A DNA stretch of 49,296 bases from Tubiluchus corallicola (taxonomy: Eukaryota > Priapulida > Priapulimorpha > Priapulimorphida > Tubiluchidae), in NCBI GenBank assembly GCA_030141605.1, contig JAQGDQ010000471.1, positions 126,001-175,296 of the forward strand. The letters are read 5' to 3'. Shown here one piece after another: positions 1 through 17,812 of this stretch. Both the position numbers and the translations under genes were made by a program. Below the pieces are notes generated by a model. It had not been told where the DNA came from. It was given only the letters and a program-made list of their open reading frames with translations, and ran no database searches. Every line of letters begins with the position of its first letter. Within the stretch, counting starts at the first letter, position 1.

Positions 1-420
1 TTGCTAAGAAAGCCCTGGATTTTTTTATACCATTTGTTACAACATATCTTTGTGAGCAATTCTTTTCGAGGATGCTGGACATAAAAACGAAGAAAAGGAA
101 CGGACTTTGCTGTGAAATGACATGAGAGTGGCACTTGCCAAGGTAAAGCCACGCATATCTGAACTGGTCTCTCAAAGGCAACAGCAGAAGTCACACTGAT
201 TTGCAGGTACGTAATTTGTTGTGAGTTTATGCATTGTGTTGGTTTTGTTCTTTGAACAAGGTGATGTTCATGCACGGCTCATTTTGTGTACCAGTAAAAA
301 ACATATCTATGTCTTGAATTTGAAAAAAATCATATTTTATTTTTCACTAAAGAGGGGTTCGGTGAATGCGCAAATGAAACTGGTGGGGTTCGGTACCTCC
401 AACAAGGTTAAGAACCACTG
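1..420 (+). mobile_element. hAT element, right part (left end outside the window)
   Basis: This is the right-hand part of a hAT-type DNA transposon. It ends in the inverted terminal sequence AGGTTAAGAACCACTG and is followed by the 8-base site CTCTAGAG. Bases 1 onward match the second copy from about base 800. Around 25-205 lies a decayed transposase C-terminus: conceptual reading gives FVTTYLCEQ and IKTKKRNRL, then, after a frame change, VALAKVKPRISELV. That pattern is typical of the conserved C-terminal region of hAT transposases. Stops and the frameshift show it is dead. Confidence 0.75.
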
Positions 421-1573
421 CTCTAGAGTAATAACTCTGCAGTACAAACGTCACTAAGGAAGATCGACTCCGACATATTAGCCGGCGAGTAAAACCAAAA
501 AAAAATTCCCCATTGAAAACGACAAGAAAAAGAAACAGTAATACATAATATCAGCATAAACAAATTAATCACTATCAAATAGAAAGCAATTCCATGTACT
601 CTAGAGCAGTGGTTCTTAACCTGGGTTCGATCGAACCCTAGGGGTTCGGTGAGTCGATCTCAGGGGTTCGGCAGAGCCTCCGCCGCAGAGGTCCGGACAC
701 ACTTGAATTATCGTGTAAATTCGCGATGACACACATGCCCCGCTTGGCCATCACTGGCTGCAGATGAACATGCTACACAAATGAACAAGTATCCAGTTAT
801 TGCTAAGAAAGCCCTGGATTTTTTTATACCATTTGTTACAACATATCTTTGTGAGCAATCCTTTTCGAGGATGCTGGACATAAAAACGAAGAAAAGGAAC
901 AGACTTTGCTGTGAAATGACACGAGAGTGGCACTTGCCAAGGTAAAGCCACGCATATCTGAACTGGTCTCTCAAAGGCAACAGCAGAAGTCACACTGATT
1001 TGCAGGTACGTAATTTGTTGTGACTTTATGCATTGTGTTGGTTTTGTTCTTTGAACAAGGTGATGTTCATGCACGACTCATTTTGTGTACCAGTAAAAAA
1101 CATATCTATGTCTTGAATTTGAAAAAATCATATTTTATTTTTCACTAAAGAGGGGTTCGGTGAATGCGCAAATGAAACTGGTGGGGTTCGGTACCTCCAA
1201 CAAGGTTAAGAACCACTGCTCTAGAGTAATAACTCTGCAGTACAAACGTGAATAAGGAAGATCGACTCCGACATATTAGCCGGCGAGTAAAACCAAAAAA
1301 AAAAATTCCCCATTGAAAACGACAAGAAAAACAAACAGTAATACATAATATCAGCATAAACAAATTAATCACTATCAAATAGAAAGCAATTCCATGTACT
1401 CTAGAGTAATAACTCTGCAGTTTTAATAAATGGCAGGAAGATCGACTCCGACATATTAGCCGGCGAGTAAAACCAAAAAAATTCCCCATTGAAAACGACA
1501 AGAAAAAGCAAACAGTAATACATAATATCAGCATAAACAAATTAATCACTATCAAATAGAAAGCATTCCATGT
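421..1573. repeat. Tandem array of a roughly 178-bp unit, interrupted by a hAT element
   Basis: Units start with CTCTAGAGTAATAACTCTGC at 421, 1219 and 1399, giving lengths of about 178, 180 and 175 bases; a diverged start follows at 1574. The two units that follow hAT copies share the variant GTACAAACGT, where the third unit has TTTTAATAAATG. This indicates that element plus unit was duplicated as one block of about 799 bases, rather than by two separate insertions. The array lies just downstream of the gene A stop codon. Confidence 0.85.
607..1218 (+). mobile_element. Complete non-autonomous hAT element (612 bp) with target duplication
   Basis: The element begins CAGTGGTTCTTAACCTGGG and ends AAGGTTAAGAACCACTG, giving inverted termini of about 16 bases. 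Identical 8-base copies of CTCTAGAG flank it at 599-606 and 1219-1226. Eight-base duplications of form nTCTAGAn are the hallmark of hAT integration. The interior from about 800 to 1000 carries the same broken transposase C-terminus as the copy at 1-420. With no intact transposase it could only have moved in trans. Confidence 0.9.
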
Positions 1574-1665
1574 ACTCTAAAGTAATAACTCTGCAGTTTT
1601 AATAAATGGCAGGAAGATCACAATCCAGGATAAGTATCATTTAGAAGCAGATGGTTGTTTCTTTC

Positions 1666-8204
<6,539 letters not shown>

Positions 8205-8635
8205 AATAGAGACGCAGTTAAGTCAGACTTGAGTAAAGAATGAACAAGCACGCAATGGAAAAGTGAGGCGTGACGATGGGTCGTCTTCTGCACAATGATC
8301 AGACGACGTCTCTTATTTACCTGTCTGTTGGAAACTGATAACTAATATCAAATTAAACAGAATTTGCACTCCAGTTCAAACAAGTGCAAAAATTAGTGTT
8401 CAAAGTACGCTGTGCAAGTTCACAAGAGTTCACGAGTCACAAACACGTGTCGAGACCTTGGCAAATATCAACGAACAATCGAAACCTTTTGAAAATCAAG
8501 GTTTCTTGATAAACATTTAAAATGTTCTGACTGGTTTTGCAGCTTAAATTGTCTGAGACACCGCTTAAGAAACTCTTAGTTATCCACTTTGCTCCTTGGT
8601 AGCATTGACACAAATATAATGTACTCTCTCTATAC
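8205..8635 (-). promoter_or_regulatory. Gene A 5' flank
   Basis: No coding signal is seen here. It should hold the 5' UTR and promoter of gene A. There is no convincing TATA box. A near-palindromic AGACGACGTCT lies at about 8302-8313, and a donor-like CAG|GTAAAT on the minus strand near 8320 leaves room for a separate 5' UTR exon. The assignment rests on position only. Confidence 0.3.
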
Positions 8636-9030
8636 CAGGGGTGTGCAAATTATCTGACTAGCCGGGCCACATTAAACATTCCCGCAATTCCTGTGGGCCA
8701 CATGCAGTTTGGTCAAGGATCCAAGTACAGTAGGACCTAATAACGATTTTTTTTTGCAACCGATTTGCGCACTTCATTACTACTGCACTACTACACTCAA
8801 GAAACTATTTTAGAAGTTATTAAAATTTATATTAAAAGCCATATATTTCGTCATGTCCGACAGTGACATTAAGTGACAACGGTCTTGTAAGGGTTAATGC
8901 CATCCTATCTAGACGAAAAAACTACCCGCACTATCTTTGCGATATTGGTGCAGACTTCAGCTGTATCGCGTGGGCCGCACTTTCATTACGTTGACAAACC
9001 TCTTCGCGGGCCGCAGTTTGCACACCCCTG
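8636..9030. mobile_element. Short hAT-like (Charlie-type) element, 395 bp
   Basis: The left end CAGGGGTGTGCAAAT and right end AGTTTGCACACCCCTG are inverted repeats. TCTATAC is found just before the left end and three bases after the right end, compatible with a slightly eroded 8-base target duplication of hAT type. The interior carries repeated GGGCCAC/GGGCCGC motifs next to each end, as in Charlie-like non-autonomous elements. There is no coding capacity. Confidence 0.75.
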
Positions 9031-9045
9031 CAGTCTATACCAACC

Positions 9046-9071
9046 TAATGTATAATAATAACAATAAGAAT

Positions 9072-9145
<74 letters not shown>

Positions 9146-9173
9146 GAATTATAATAATAATAAGAAGAAGAAT

Positions 9174-9263
<90 letters not shown>

Positions 9264-9286
9264 AAGAACAACAACAACGACAACAA
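9046..9286. repeat. (AAT)n / (AAG)n / (AAC)n compound microsatellite
   Basis: A long (AAT)n run is interrupted by AAGAATTAT and passes into (AAG)n and then (AAC)n. It abuts the right end of the hAT-like element. Poly-Asn and poly-Lys frames over it are artefacts. Confidence 0.96.
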
Positions 9287-9535
9287 CAAAAATATAATTT
9301 TAATATTCAGATGAGGGTAGCACTTTCGTGACGAAAGATTCTTGTTATTTTAGCAGTCAAGTACTAAAAAATTAGAATAAAAATTCTGTTTTTAAGCTAG
9401 AATGCAGATTAGAGATGTATAATGTTTTTGGGACTCCAGAAAACCTGAAGCCTGGGGCGCGTGCTTCGTGGACCTCATGGTTAATTGCCCTATTGTTAGA
9501 CACGGAGAGCTTTGCTTCATGTTTTGATGAAACAA

Positions 9536-9830
9536 AAATAAAGAAATATATAATTAAAAACTAAATCAATCAATAAATAAATAAGTAGATAAGTAAATAA
9601 CTAAATAAATAAATAGATAAATAACTAATAATAATAAAGTAAATAAACACTTTATTTATTATTACGGTACCTTAATTAAATAAATAAGTAAGTAAAGTAA
9701 ATAAATATATAAGTAAATGAATAAATAAATAAATATAAATAAACTAATAAAAATATAAATAAATAAATTCATAAATTAATAAGCAAATTTTATAAATAAA
9801 TACATAAATAAATAAATAAAGTTACGTTTG
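9536..9830. repeat. Degenerate (AAAT)n tetranucleotide tract
   Basis: About 290 bases of AAAT/AATA units with frequent AAGT and AGAT variants. No gene is seen between this tract and 10195. Confidence 0.85.
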
Positions 9831-10194
9831 ATGCGACAGTGCTGTTTATTTTTTGAACCAAAACTAATTAACTCTTTGGGAAGCACAGGCCCTATATTTA
9901 CTCTTTTCTTTGTATACAACAAAATACGTGTAATTGTACGAATACTGTCAAAATGTACAGAAACGAATATATTTTAAATCTTCATGTTTTAAATTCTGAT
10001 TTTATACAACTTTTTTAAATGCGCGGAATCGCCTGCCCGTTCTTTTTAGTACGAACAGTTCACACATCACATTAGAACCAATATCGCACATACGAGATGC
10101 CTATTTAGTTGTTTTTGCGCTCTATTAAATCTTAATTAATTCCACTGTACATTTAATCCGATCCTAGAAGATCATCCCACGTTAATCCAACACC

Positions 10195-10440
10195 AGACGC
10201 TTATCTCTCTGTAAACGATTAATCGGCGCATTGATACAAGTGGGCGCTAATTGTTCTCGCGCGTGTCAAACAGCGTGGCAACCCTCTTGAACCATACCGC
10301 TGACGTGTGAAGCCGGGGGTGGTGACACGTGTTCACCTGGGGGTGGCGTAACACTGTTAAGTGGCTCACTAATTGTTCTGCTCATTCAGTGGACAGGTTG
10401 TTAATTAAACTGAAGCTGAGCAGAGGAGTAGAATGAAGAA
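10195..10440. promoter_or_regulatory. GC-richer complex block, candidate cis-regulatory element
   Basis: Against a very AT-rich background this block holds dense, non-repetitive sequence: CACGTG and CACCTG E-boxes (about 10327-10340), several TAATTG homeodomain-type cores, CGCGCGTGTC and TTAATTAA. No open frame explains it. It lies between the 3' end of the bHLH gene and the gene A promoter. The regulatory role is inference and would need cross-species conservation. Confidence 0.35.
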
Positions 10441-10724
10441 AGACAATAGTGATGTTTTGAGGACGAGGAGGTAGAGGATAAGATTTGTTATGTTTGATCT
10501 AATGCATCTTCTGTTTCACTATCATGTTTCAGTATTATGGCACCTGGAAAATATGAGATGCCATCAAATTTTGTCCTAAAAAGTTTTAAGTGATTCTTGA
10601 AATTTGATAGTTTGCATATGTCGGCTAAAAATTCTCCAAAGTGCATTTTTGAAATTGTAGCAACTGTTATATTACATTTGAACTGGTTATTAAACATAAA
10701 TTTGGGGAATAAACGTTACTGCTT

Positions 10725-11123
<399 letters not shown>

Positions 11124-11125
11124 AA

Positions 11126-12751
11126 TGAATAAATGAAAAACATATCCCAAGTATAGCAAGCAAGGAAGAAAAAATAGGAGGAACGAAAAAAAGAACTTCT
11201 TTTTCAGAGTTCTTCTAGCAAACAAAGTGACTTACGCTACTTAGGGGTTAGATTTCGCTCAAGTGACGTCCGTGGCATGGGCCTAAATAAAAAACTTTAA
11301 GTTCATGTGTTTTATGTTTTATAGTTGCAACTGGTAACTATTATAACTATAATCAATATTCTGCAATAAAAACAAAACGTGTTCTCGAAGATACAGAGGA
11401 ATGTATGTTTTCGGCCATTTGCCAATTTTTAGTTTAACTTTAATCTCCCTATTTTTATTTTGTTTTCGAGGAAGTTTTCAAACTCTTATTGGATGTTTTA
11501 ATGGGCGTTCTTCGACAGCCCTACTCTACTCTAACATGACCCCTCTTCCCAATTATGCTGAGATTAGCTATGCAATACAGCTAGATTAAAATCGCCATCA
11601 CAAAAACATAATTTTTTTATCACATCAATTTTATTTTTCGTTATAAACATCATTATATCAATTTTAATATTTACTTCGTACACATCTTAGAAATATGGCG
11701 TAATTAAATAAACACGCTTTATTAAATGAAAATTTGAGCGTAATTTTTGTTCCCGCACTCCCTGCACAAAGAACTGATGAAATGATGGTATAGAAATTAA
11801 AGTAGCATGGATTATATAACAAAACATTGTATGAACAACAACAAAAAACAAAAAAGCAAAAAAAAAATATTGTTACGAATAAAACAATATGAGAGAAAAA
11901 ATATTACTCATGTAATTACAACGTCAAAGTTTGGTAAAAGGCGGCTTTTGTTTGTGCTAGAAGTTTTGGCATTTTCGTGAAAATGAAGAAGGCGCATTGT
12001 TGGGGCAGATCTTGTCAGGATCTTGATAAAAAATGCGTTCAATAAATATTGTCACCATGTTGGTAAAGTATCTGGTACTTAAATACAATTATGTCTTCTA
12101 ATTTTTCAGTTTCACTTAATTTTCTTGAAAAGTCGGTCGTATTAGTTATCATTTTCAAATTATAAATTTAGGCTTAAGATATAGATTAAGAGAGGAATTA
12201 TAAATTTCATGTTTATACATCAGAGTTGCAGAAATACCTGAAGTCAGAGTCTTTAATCTGGAATTAAAACTGAATTGTAATAATGACTATTTAACTTACC
12301 AACCAAAATTTTAAATTCTATATCGTTGAGATAAAGGACACCATTTAAGAAAATAAATGTAGAACGAAGTCCTTTATTATGCTTTTAATTTCAATATTAC
12401 AAAATGTTTCTTAAGCGTAATAAGTAAGAAAAAATTAACAGCTAAAATAAAATTTATATAAGAAAGCAGCAACTGTCAGTCACAAAATTTCGGTCGAAAG
12501 TAAAAAATAACTGCAAAATAATTTTATAGCATAAATTAAATATAAAATTAAAAACAGTTGGAAATTAGCGGAACAAATTTGTGTAAAAGCTACTTGTTAC
12601 TCTGAGTCACACATGCAACGCATTTCAAACAGATAAATACATTTTAATAATTGTTATTATTGACTAGATTGTAAATATAATATAATACACACTTCATAAG
12701 TGTATAAATAAGTGAATTACTAGAAATAAGGTGCATAATTTTTATAATTTA
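11126..12751. other. Non-coding stretch downstream of the bHLH gene
   Basis: AT-rich sequence with no convincing coding exon. It should contain the 3' UTR of the bHLH gene; candidate minus-strand AATAAA poly(A) signals lie near 12372 and 11717. Nothing else is recognisable. Confidence 0.5.
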
Positions 12752-12828
12752 CTATATAATTCCTCTAGTTCTGTTTGGATCAACTCCCAAGTTTTCCCAT
12801 CGAATCCAAGACAAACGGGCGGTCAAAT
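12752..12828 (-). CDS. Fer2: Fer2-like gene exon 2: conserved C-terminal motif
   Basis: After acceptor TATATTTCAG the exon completes the split codon G|AT (Asp) and reads [18 protein letters not shown], then RTRGII and TAG. It is 77 bases long and too short to stand out by length. The match to the family motif, the exact phase and a good acceptor identify it, 2.9 kb from exon 1. Confidence 0.9.
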
Positions 12829-15800
12829 CTGAAATATAAACGAAAGATACACACTTCCATACAAAATGTATTTATATTTCCGTACAATAATACACTTTAG
12901 CATTTTCAATGGTGAAGTTTTCGATGGGTCACTTTTGCTCATTTTGGGTGATCAAACCCAAATGACCCAGTAAAAATTACGGTATATATTGCAACAGAAC
13001 CGTCTGTCACACCGCAGTTTAGATCTACGTCCAACAAAAATCGTACTTGTGCCACGATTGACATTGAATGCCAGCTTTTGTTAGCAATTTTTATCTATTG
13101 TACATATGCGGTTATTGAATTAAAATTTTATAATGTTGCGTCCAGTTTAACCGGTAAATATCAGCCAAAGACCGTAAAACGAAAAACAGGAAAACATTAT
13201 TAGAAACATTATTCTAAAATTCTAAATTACAGTTTGCATTAATTATAATGCAATGCATAGCAATGGAGGTCATCGGCTTATAAATTACAACTGAATGATT
13301 CGAAAACCAAGGTTATTATAATTGCTTTGCTGTAACAAGTTTCTAAAATTCATGTTAATAACATTAAAACTGGCGATGCTACTATTTCTCCGTATAACTC
13401 TGTTAAAAAAAAGATGTGATTTTTTACGAGCATTTGGCAATGGACAAACATGTGACTAAAATAAAAAAGTGAATATTTTCAGTTACATAATTTAAAGTAA
13501 ATTAGAAAATTTCTTAAAGGAAGACAGGATGATTTTTTATACACAACCCCATTTTCAAGTCGGATAAAAAATATACATTTTAACACAATTAATGCTGCGA
13601 AGGCGTTTTCTATATAAATTAATAGATTAAAAACTTAATTAACGGTGGGCGAGCACAACAATTGATAACATCACAAACTAACATAATTTTTAAAAACAAA
13701 AACACTCCAAGAGCGTATTTAGTGTGTTGTACTAAAACTAGGCAAATTTTAAGATAAAAATTTAAATTTCCAATTAACCGCTGAACTCACACATGAGCTA
13801 TCGTGCGTCGGTACTTCGTCACAAACTAACACACACATTTAAAGTGAGATGTACAGCACCTGTTTTTGTGCAGTGTGTTTCCGAAATACACGCGTTAGTG
13901 CCCGTCTAACTAACGAATGGCGAAATGCACATAGCAGCGAAGAACTAGTGGCGAGAACGTGAAATTGCGCTTGTGTGGTAATAATTCTTTCACGTAAGTC
14001 ATTTTTGAAAAAAAAGCGTGTTTCCTTTCAATATTTTAAAGTCGATTAATCAGTAGATTATTTTGACCTACAGTTTAAGATTGGGTCTGGTTTTGCTTTA
14101 ATGAAACCTTAACTCATACTCTGATTCATTCAATTTATAACTTTCCAGATTGATTACTATAACAACCTTTCTTGTACCAATTAGGTAAAGTTTAGCGAAC
14201 TCTGAAATATATGTATCATTTTTTAAATTTTTAAATTTTTAATTTTTTAATTTTTTTATATTAGAAACGTGCGCTCCTATCTAGAACTGAGGTCTTCATT
14301 GTCGTGATTCTGTTACATTGGCGTCTCGTAAAAATTTGCATCAAGTTTAAAATTTTACTCATTGTTTTTAAAAGATGATGTGTAGTTTGAGCTCTAATTA
14401 CAAGTGAAAAAGAAAAAAAGCTTGTACATAAAACAAAATGCTTCACTTTTCGTGACAGATCGATACTTTTTAGGGCACAATCTTTTTAAACAATTTTAGC
14501 CTAAATTAATGTAATTTCCACATTTATTTGTAACTTGTGTAGTTGACTTGTGTTACAATGTGTCACTATGAAAAGCGCACATCTAAACCATGTCACAACA
14601 CCAGAACTTTATTAAAACTTGTAATTTATTAGTTCAAAAATACTGTCATACGTTTCGACAGAGCTACTGCTGTCATTATCAGTGGTAAATTTTTGCAAAC
14701 ATACAATCAGTGTGCAAATTAAAAGTTTTAATATAGTGGTGTTGTTTTAACTATAAATGTTTTTATCTGTTTGTGATAAAAAATAATCTATGCTATTTTG
14801 TTTTCATATTTCTGCAAAGCTGGCGGTTTTTTATTGAAGAATGTCAAAAGTAAAAACTTACGTTATAATGAAATTTAGCTTATGAAATTTGTTCCGTACA
14901 ATTAGGTCTATAATATGGTATGATTTATAGTATATTAAATGTTGCACGTTTAACGCGAAATCGATATATTTATGTAAAATGTAGCCTGACAAATAATTCA
15001 AGAATTCTTCATTTTCCCCCACTTATTATTTGTTAAAAATATATTTAAATTAGTAAATTAAAAAAAGTAAAAATGTATTTCCAGTTACATTTATTGCTAA
15101 GGAAGTTCGATGCCAGTTTAGAAACCCTCTGTGATAAGAACGCAATAAATTTTTTGAATTGAACAACGTTTTTTGTTTCTCGTCGTTTTTTGAATTAATT
15201 AAAATTAAAATCAGATTAAATGAAAAGTATTTTTGATCGAATAAACATTCAAGTATACTGTTTTTGATAATTTTTGGAATCATACAAAATATTTTTTCTT
15301 AAGAAACCCTGAACATTTTAGCGTCCAAAACTAATTCTTTAGTTAAATTACGCGGCTCCACAATTATAGTACTCACAGTCTAATTTTACACCTTTAAAGT
15401 GCCATACGGGTTCACATTTTTAACGTTATTTTGACTGAAATAAAACGTAAATGAAAAACAAAAAAAAACGGCTTTGCTCTTTAGATTACCTTCGAGATGC
15501 CTGATGTTTGAGCAAATTAGAATTGGCACATGTCAACATGAATGCGTTGTGTGCATTCATTATCAAGGAATACAGGAGCACTGCAAAAGCAGTGTTGACT
15601 CTGTGAAAAACGTGTTTTGCAGTTGAACAAGTTTGCTTAAATACAATATGTGAAACATCCTAAATATGATGTGAAACTACGATTTAATGTGTTTTCACAT
15701 TAGAACTGTTTTTAATGGGAAACTCAATCTTACCGCTAGTGTTCCACACAGCGTTCTTTCCTTCTTTCGATCCAGCTTTTAAACAGCGTTCCACATAGCT

Positions 15801-16274
15801 GAGCGGATCCGTGTTCGTATTCAGCATTTCCCGAAGTAAGGCGATGTAAGCAATCGCCAATCGTAAAGTGTCGATTTTGGAGAGCCGCTTCTCGTACGGA
15901 AACGTTGGAACGTGGAGCCGAAGTTCCTCAAAAGCTGTGTTGATGCTCATCATCCGCTTCCGTTCCCGGATGTTCGCTGCGTGTCGCTGGAAACGATACG
16001 GCGACTCCATGATACTGCTCCGTCTCCGTCGATGGGTGCGATCGTCGAGGGGGTCATTATTGGACCGGATGCCTCTATACCCAGGTGTACTGTATGCACA
16101 AGCGGGCAGCTCGGAAAAATCACATGAGTCTCCTGAGTCGGTGTCACCATCATCCTGAATCCGGTATGGTGACGTCAATGGAGCTTCGGTGTCCAGATAA
16201 TCAAAGATGAACTCGCTGGACCCTTGTTCATATTCCTGTCCATAACCTGGATATGAGTAAGTAGCTTCTCCCAT
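12752..16274 (-). CDS. Fer2: Fer2-like bHLH transcription factor (205 aa, two exons)
   Basis: Exons 15734-16274 and 12752-12828 join in phase 1 to 205 codons plus TAG. Residues about 96-152 are a class II bHLH domain: basic region [15 protein letters not shown], helix 1 [11 protein letters not shown], and loop/helix 2 [19 protein letters not shown]. This is diagnostic of the PTF1A/Fer family and closest in my recollection to insect Fer2, including [10 protein letters not shown] after the domain. The second exon adds [16 protein letters not shown], the conserved C-terminal motif of Fer2 proteins after WNTS. The ATG at 16274 is the first in frame after an in-frame TGA and has a strong context (GAAATGG). 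The N-terminus is rich in acidic residues and Tyr. Such factors bind E-boxes with class I bHLH partners in the nucleus and specify neural or endocrine cell types. A further 5' non-coding exon is possible. Confidence 0.93.
13562..14105. repeat. Diverged segment, copy 1 (inside the Fer2-like intron)
   Basis: This segment aligns collinearly with 18702-19280. Shared blocks include TAATTAACGG near 13640, AGCACCTGTTTTTGTG near 13855, GTGCCCGTCTAACTAACGAA near 13897 and AATAATTCTTTCACGTAA near 13979. Copy 1 lacks about 40-50 bases present in copy 2. Neither copy has an open frame, terminal repeats or a target duplication that I can see. Confidence 0.8.
14585..14750 (-). mobile_element. Penelope-like element terminal relic with hammerhead-like motif
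   Basis: On the minus strand, 14685-14641 reads CTGATAATGACAG, a short loop, then CTGTCGAAACGTATG. This is the layout of hammerhead ribozymes carried by Penelope-like elements: CUGANGA core, a 5-bp stem II (GACAG/CTGTC) and GAAA. One core base differs (CTGATAA for CTGATGA), so it is probably inactive. Imperfect inverted ends (ACAACACC near 14590 and GGTGTTGT near 14738) flank it. It lies in the Fer2-like intron. Confidence 0.5.
15734..16274 (-). CDS. Fer2: Fer2-like gene exon 1: N-terminus and bHLH domain
   Basis: The exon has 541 bases (180 codons plus one base), ending ...NAVWNTS|G at donor GTAAGA (15733-15732). The frame runs on briefly into the intron (KIEFPIKN) without family resemblance, which together with the WNTS landmark fixes the donor. 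It contains the entire bHLH domain. The base composition is clearly more GC-rich than the surrounding non-coding DNA. Confidence 0.94.
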
Positions 16275-16300
16275 TTCGTTTTGAGTACTGTTTCGTTTTT

Positions 16301-16358
16301 TTACTGACACATGGACCTTTTGTCAGTGCTGGGTGGATTCTTCCATTTTGTTCCCCAT
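16301..16358 (-). promoter_or_regulatory. Two upstream mini-ORFs in the Fer2-like 5' leader
   Basis: If the leader runs through here, it contains ATG to TGA at 16358-16323 (MGNKMEESTQH) and ATG to TAA at 16312-16301 (MCQ), both before the main ATG at 16274. Short uORFs of this kind often lower translation of transcription-factor mRNAs. Whether this DNA is in the mature leader is not shown. Confidence 0.35.
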
Positions 16359-16810
16359 TTTCTTTTTTTTTAAATCTGGGAGGTTTAAATACTTTCTGTA
16401 TGTATTTCACTTTCCACACATAAGCTTTACTTACTTCTGAATAACTGTTCCTTTACCTCACAGCAAATTCGCTTAATTTGTGCTAAAAGACACGTGAAAA
16501 CAGAGTTCTTTTTAGTGTAACATTAACGGTGACTGTTCAAGTACTTTGTCTTTACCAAAAAAAACAAACTTTTATAACTTAGAACACAGATTCATTAGTC
16601 TTAATCAGTTCCGTTGACAGCAAGCTGAGGCTTTCTTACCCATCGGCCCACCTAACTCAAATCATCTACTTTGCGCGGCCCTGACCGTGCTAAGTGCCCA
16701 ATAAAAGCCCTGCAAACAGAGATTTAATTTGTTCCAACAACAACATACATTTATCGGATTCTTCGTCAGCAAATTAGCAGAAGAAGTGATTACATCACGA
16801 AGGTACAAAA

Positions 16811-16865
16811 ACGCGCGCCACCTGATTGGCAGAGAAGAGGGTGGGGCGTGCGCGTCACGTGACTG
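16811..16865 (-). promoter_or_regulatory. Probable promoter-proximal region of the Fer2-like gene
   Basis: Within 55 bases there is a CACCTG E-box (16819-16824), an inverted CCAAT box (16825-16829), a GC/CACC box (GTGGGGCGTG, 16841-16850) and a CACGTG E-box (16856-16861). All sit in a local GC-rich, CpG-containing island about 550 bases upstream of the start codon. The E-boxes could allow autoregulation by bHLH factors; that is inference. Confidence 0.4.
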
Positions 16866-17689
16866 CTAAGTGCTCGTGAGTGGCTGAGTCGACGGTGTGC
16901 ATATGACAGGATATGAAGTTAATCAGCCTAAAGCAGCTAACAGTGAAATGACACGATCAGATGCTGTTCAAGTCTTTAGATCAGACTTAATGGAAAATGT
17001 ACTGGAGATCAATAATCACAACAAAGCGAAACATGACCAGAAATGAGTTGTGTTATAAGCTGCTTTAAATTGTGCTTGCGTAATGCTTAATTACCAAAAA
17101 ATGTCAGAAACTGACCGTCGATCTTGTTATTTATTTTCATTTTATTTACAAAGGTATCCATGCAAACAATAAAAAATAAATTATGTACAATAATTAACGA
17201 GACAGGTTAAAATGGATACGTGAGAGACACAAAGAGTGAAATTACTACTTACATGTGTCTGCAAAAATACAAATGTGTTGAAAGTCAAAATTCATTAATG
17301 TTTAACTAAATAATTTACTGAATGCGGCATTTATCCCACATATTGTCATATTTTCTATATTTTTTATTGCTGTTTATTAAATGAACGTTCCACTTTACCA
17401 ATACAATAAAAACCTCCTATCTAATGATTTTACTTTAATTACTGCTACCGCTATCAGTATTATTCTTGTTATTATTAATATTAACTCTTATCGACTTTTT
17501 CTGCTAGCAATCTAGCGGTAAAAATGCCACCTTTTTGAAGCTAATTATTCAAATATAAGGAACAATTGTTAACTTTTATAGGCAAGAAAATGTAAATTTT
17601 GTACAGTAAATTAAAATGAAATTGAGTCTAAACAATCGTCCGGTCTGCCTTTTAAAGGTTTTAAACCTCATTCTACAGATTTTGTTTTT
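16866..17689. other. AT-rich intergenic DNA, nothing recognised
   Basis: No exon, repeat or element could be identified here. A CATATG E-box at 16900-16905 is the only motif noted, close to the promoter-like region. Confidence 0.4.
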
Positions 17690-17812
17690 ACTATATATTT
17701 ATATTATACTATACACTATACTATACTATACTATACTATACTATACTATACTATATATAGCATAGTGTATATGTTTACACTATATATAAAATTATATATA
17801 TATATATATACT
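17690..17812. repeat. (ACTAT)n and (AT)n repeats
   Basis: Pentanucleotide ACTAT units run from about 17703 to 17755, followed by a short inverted stretch (ATAGTGTATATG...TACACTATAT) and a (TA)n run to 17812. Confidence 0.9.

Noticed and set aside
708-1555. Minus-strand frames across the hAT element and the 178-bp array
   Set aside because: The hAT coding relic reads on the plus strand and is broken. The minus frames only reflect repeats.
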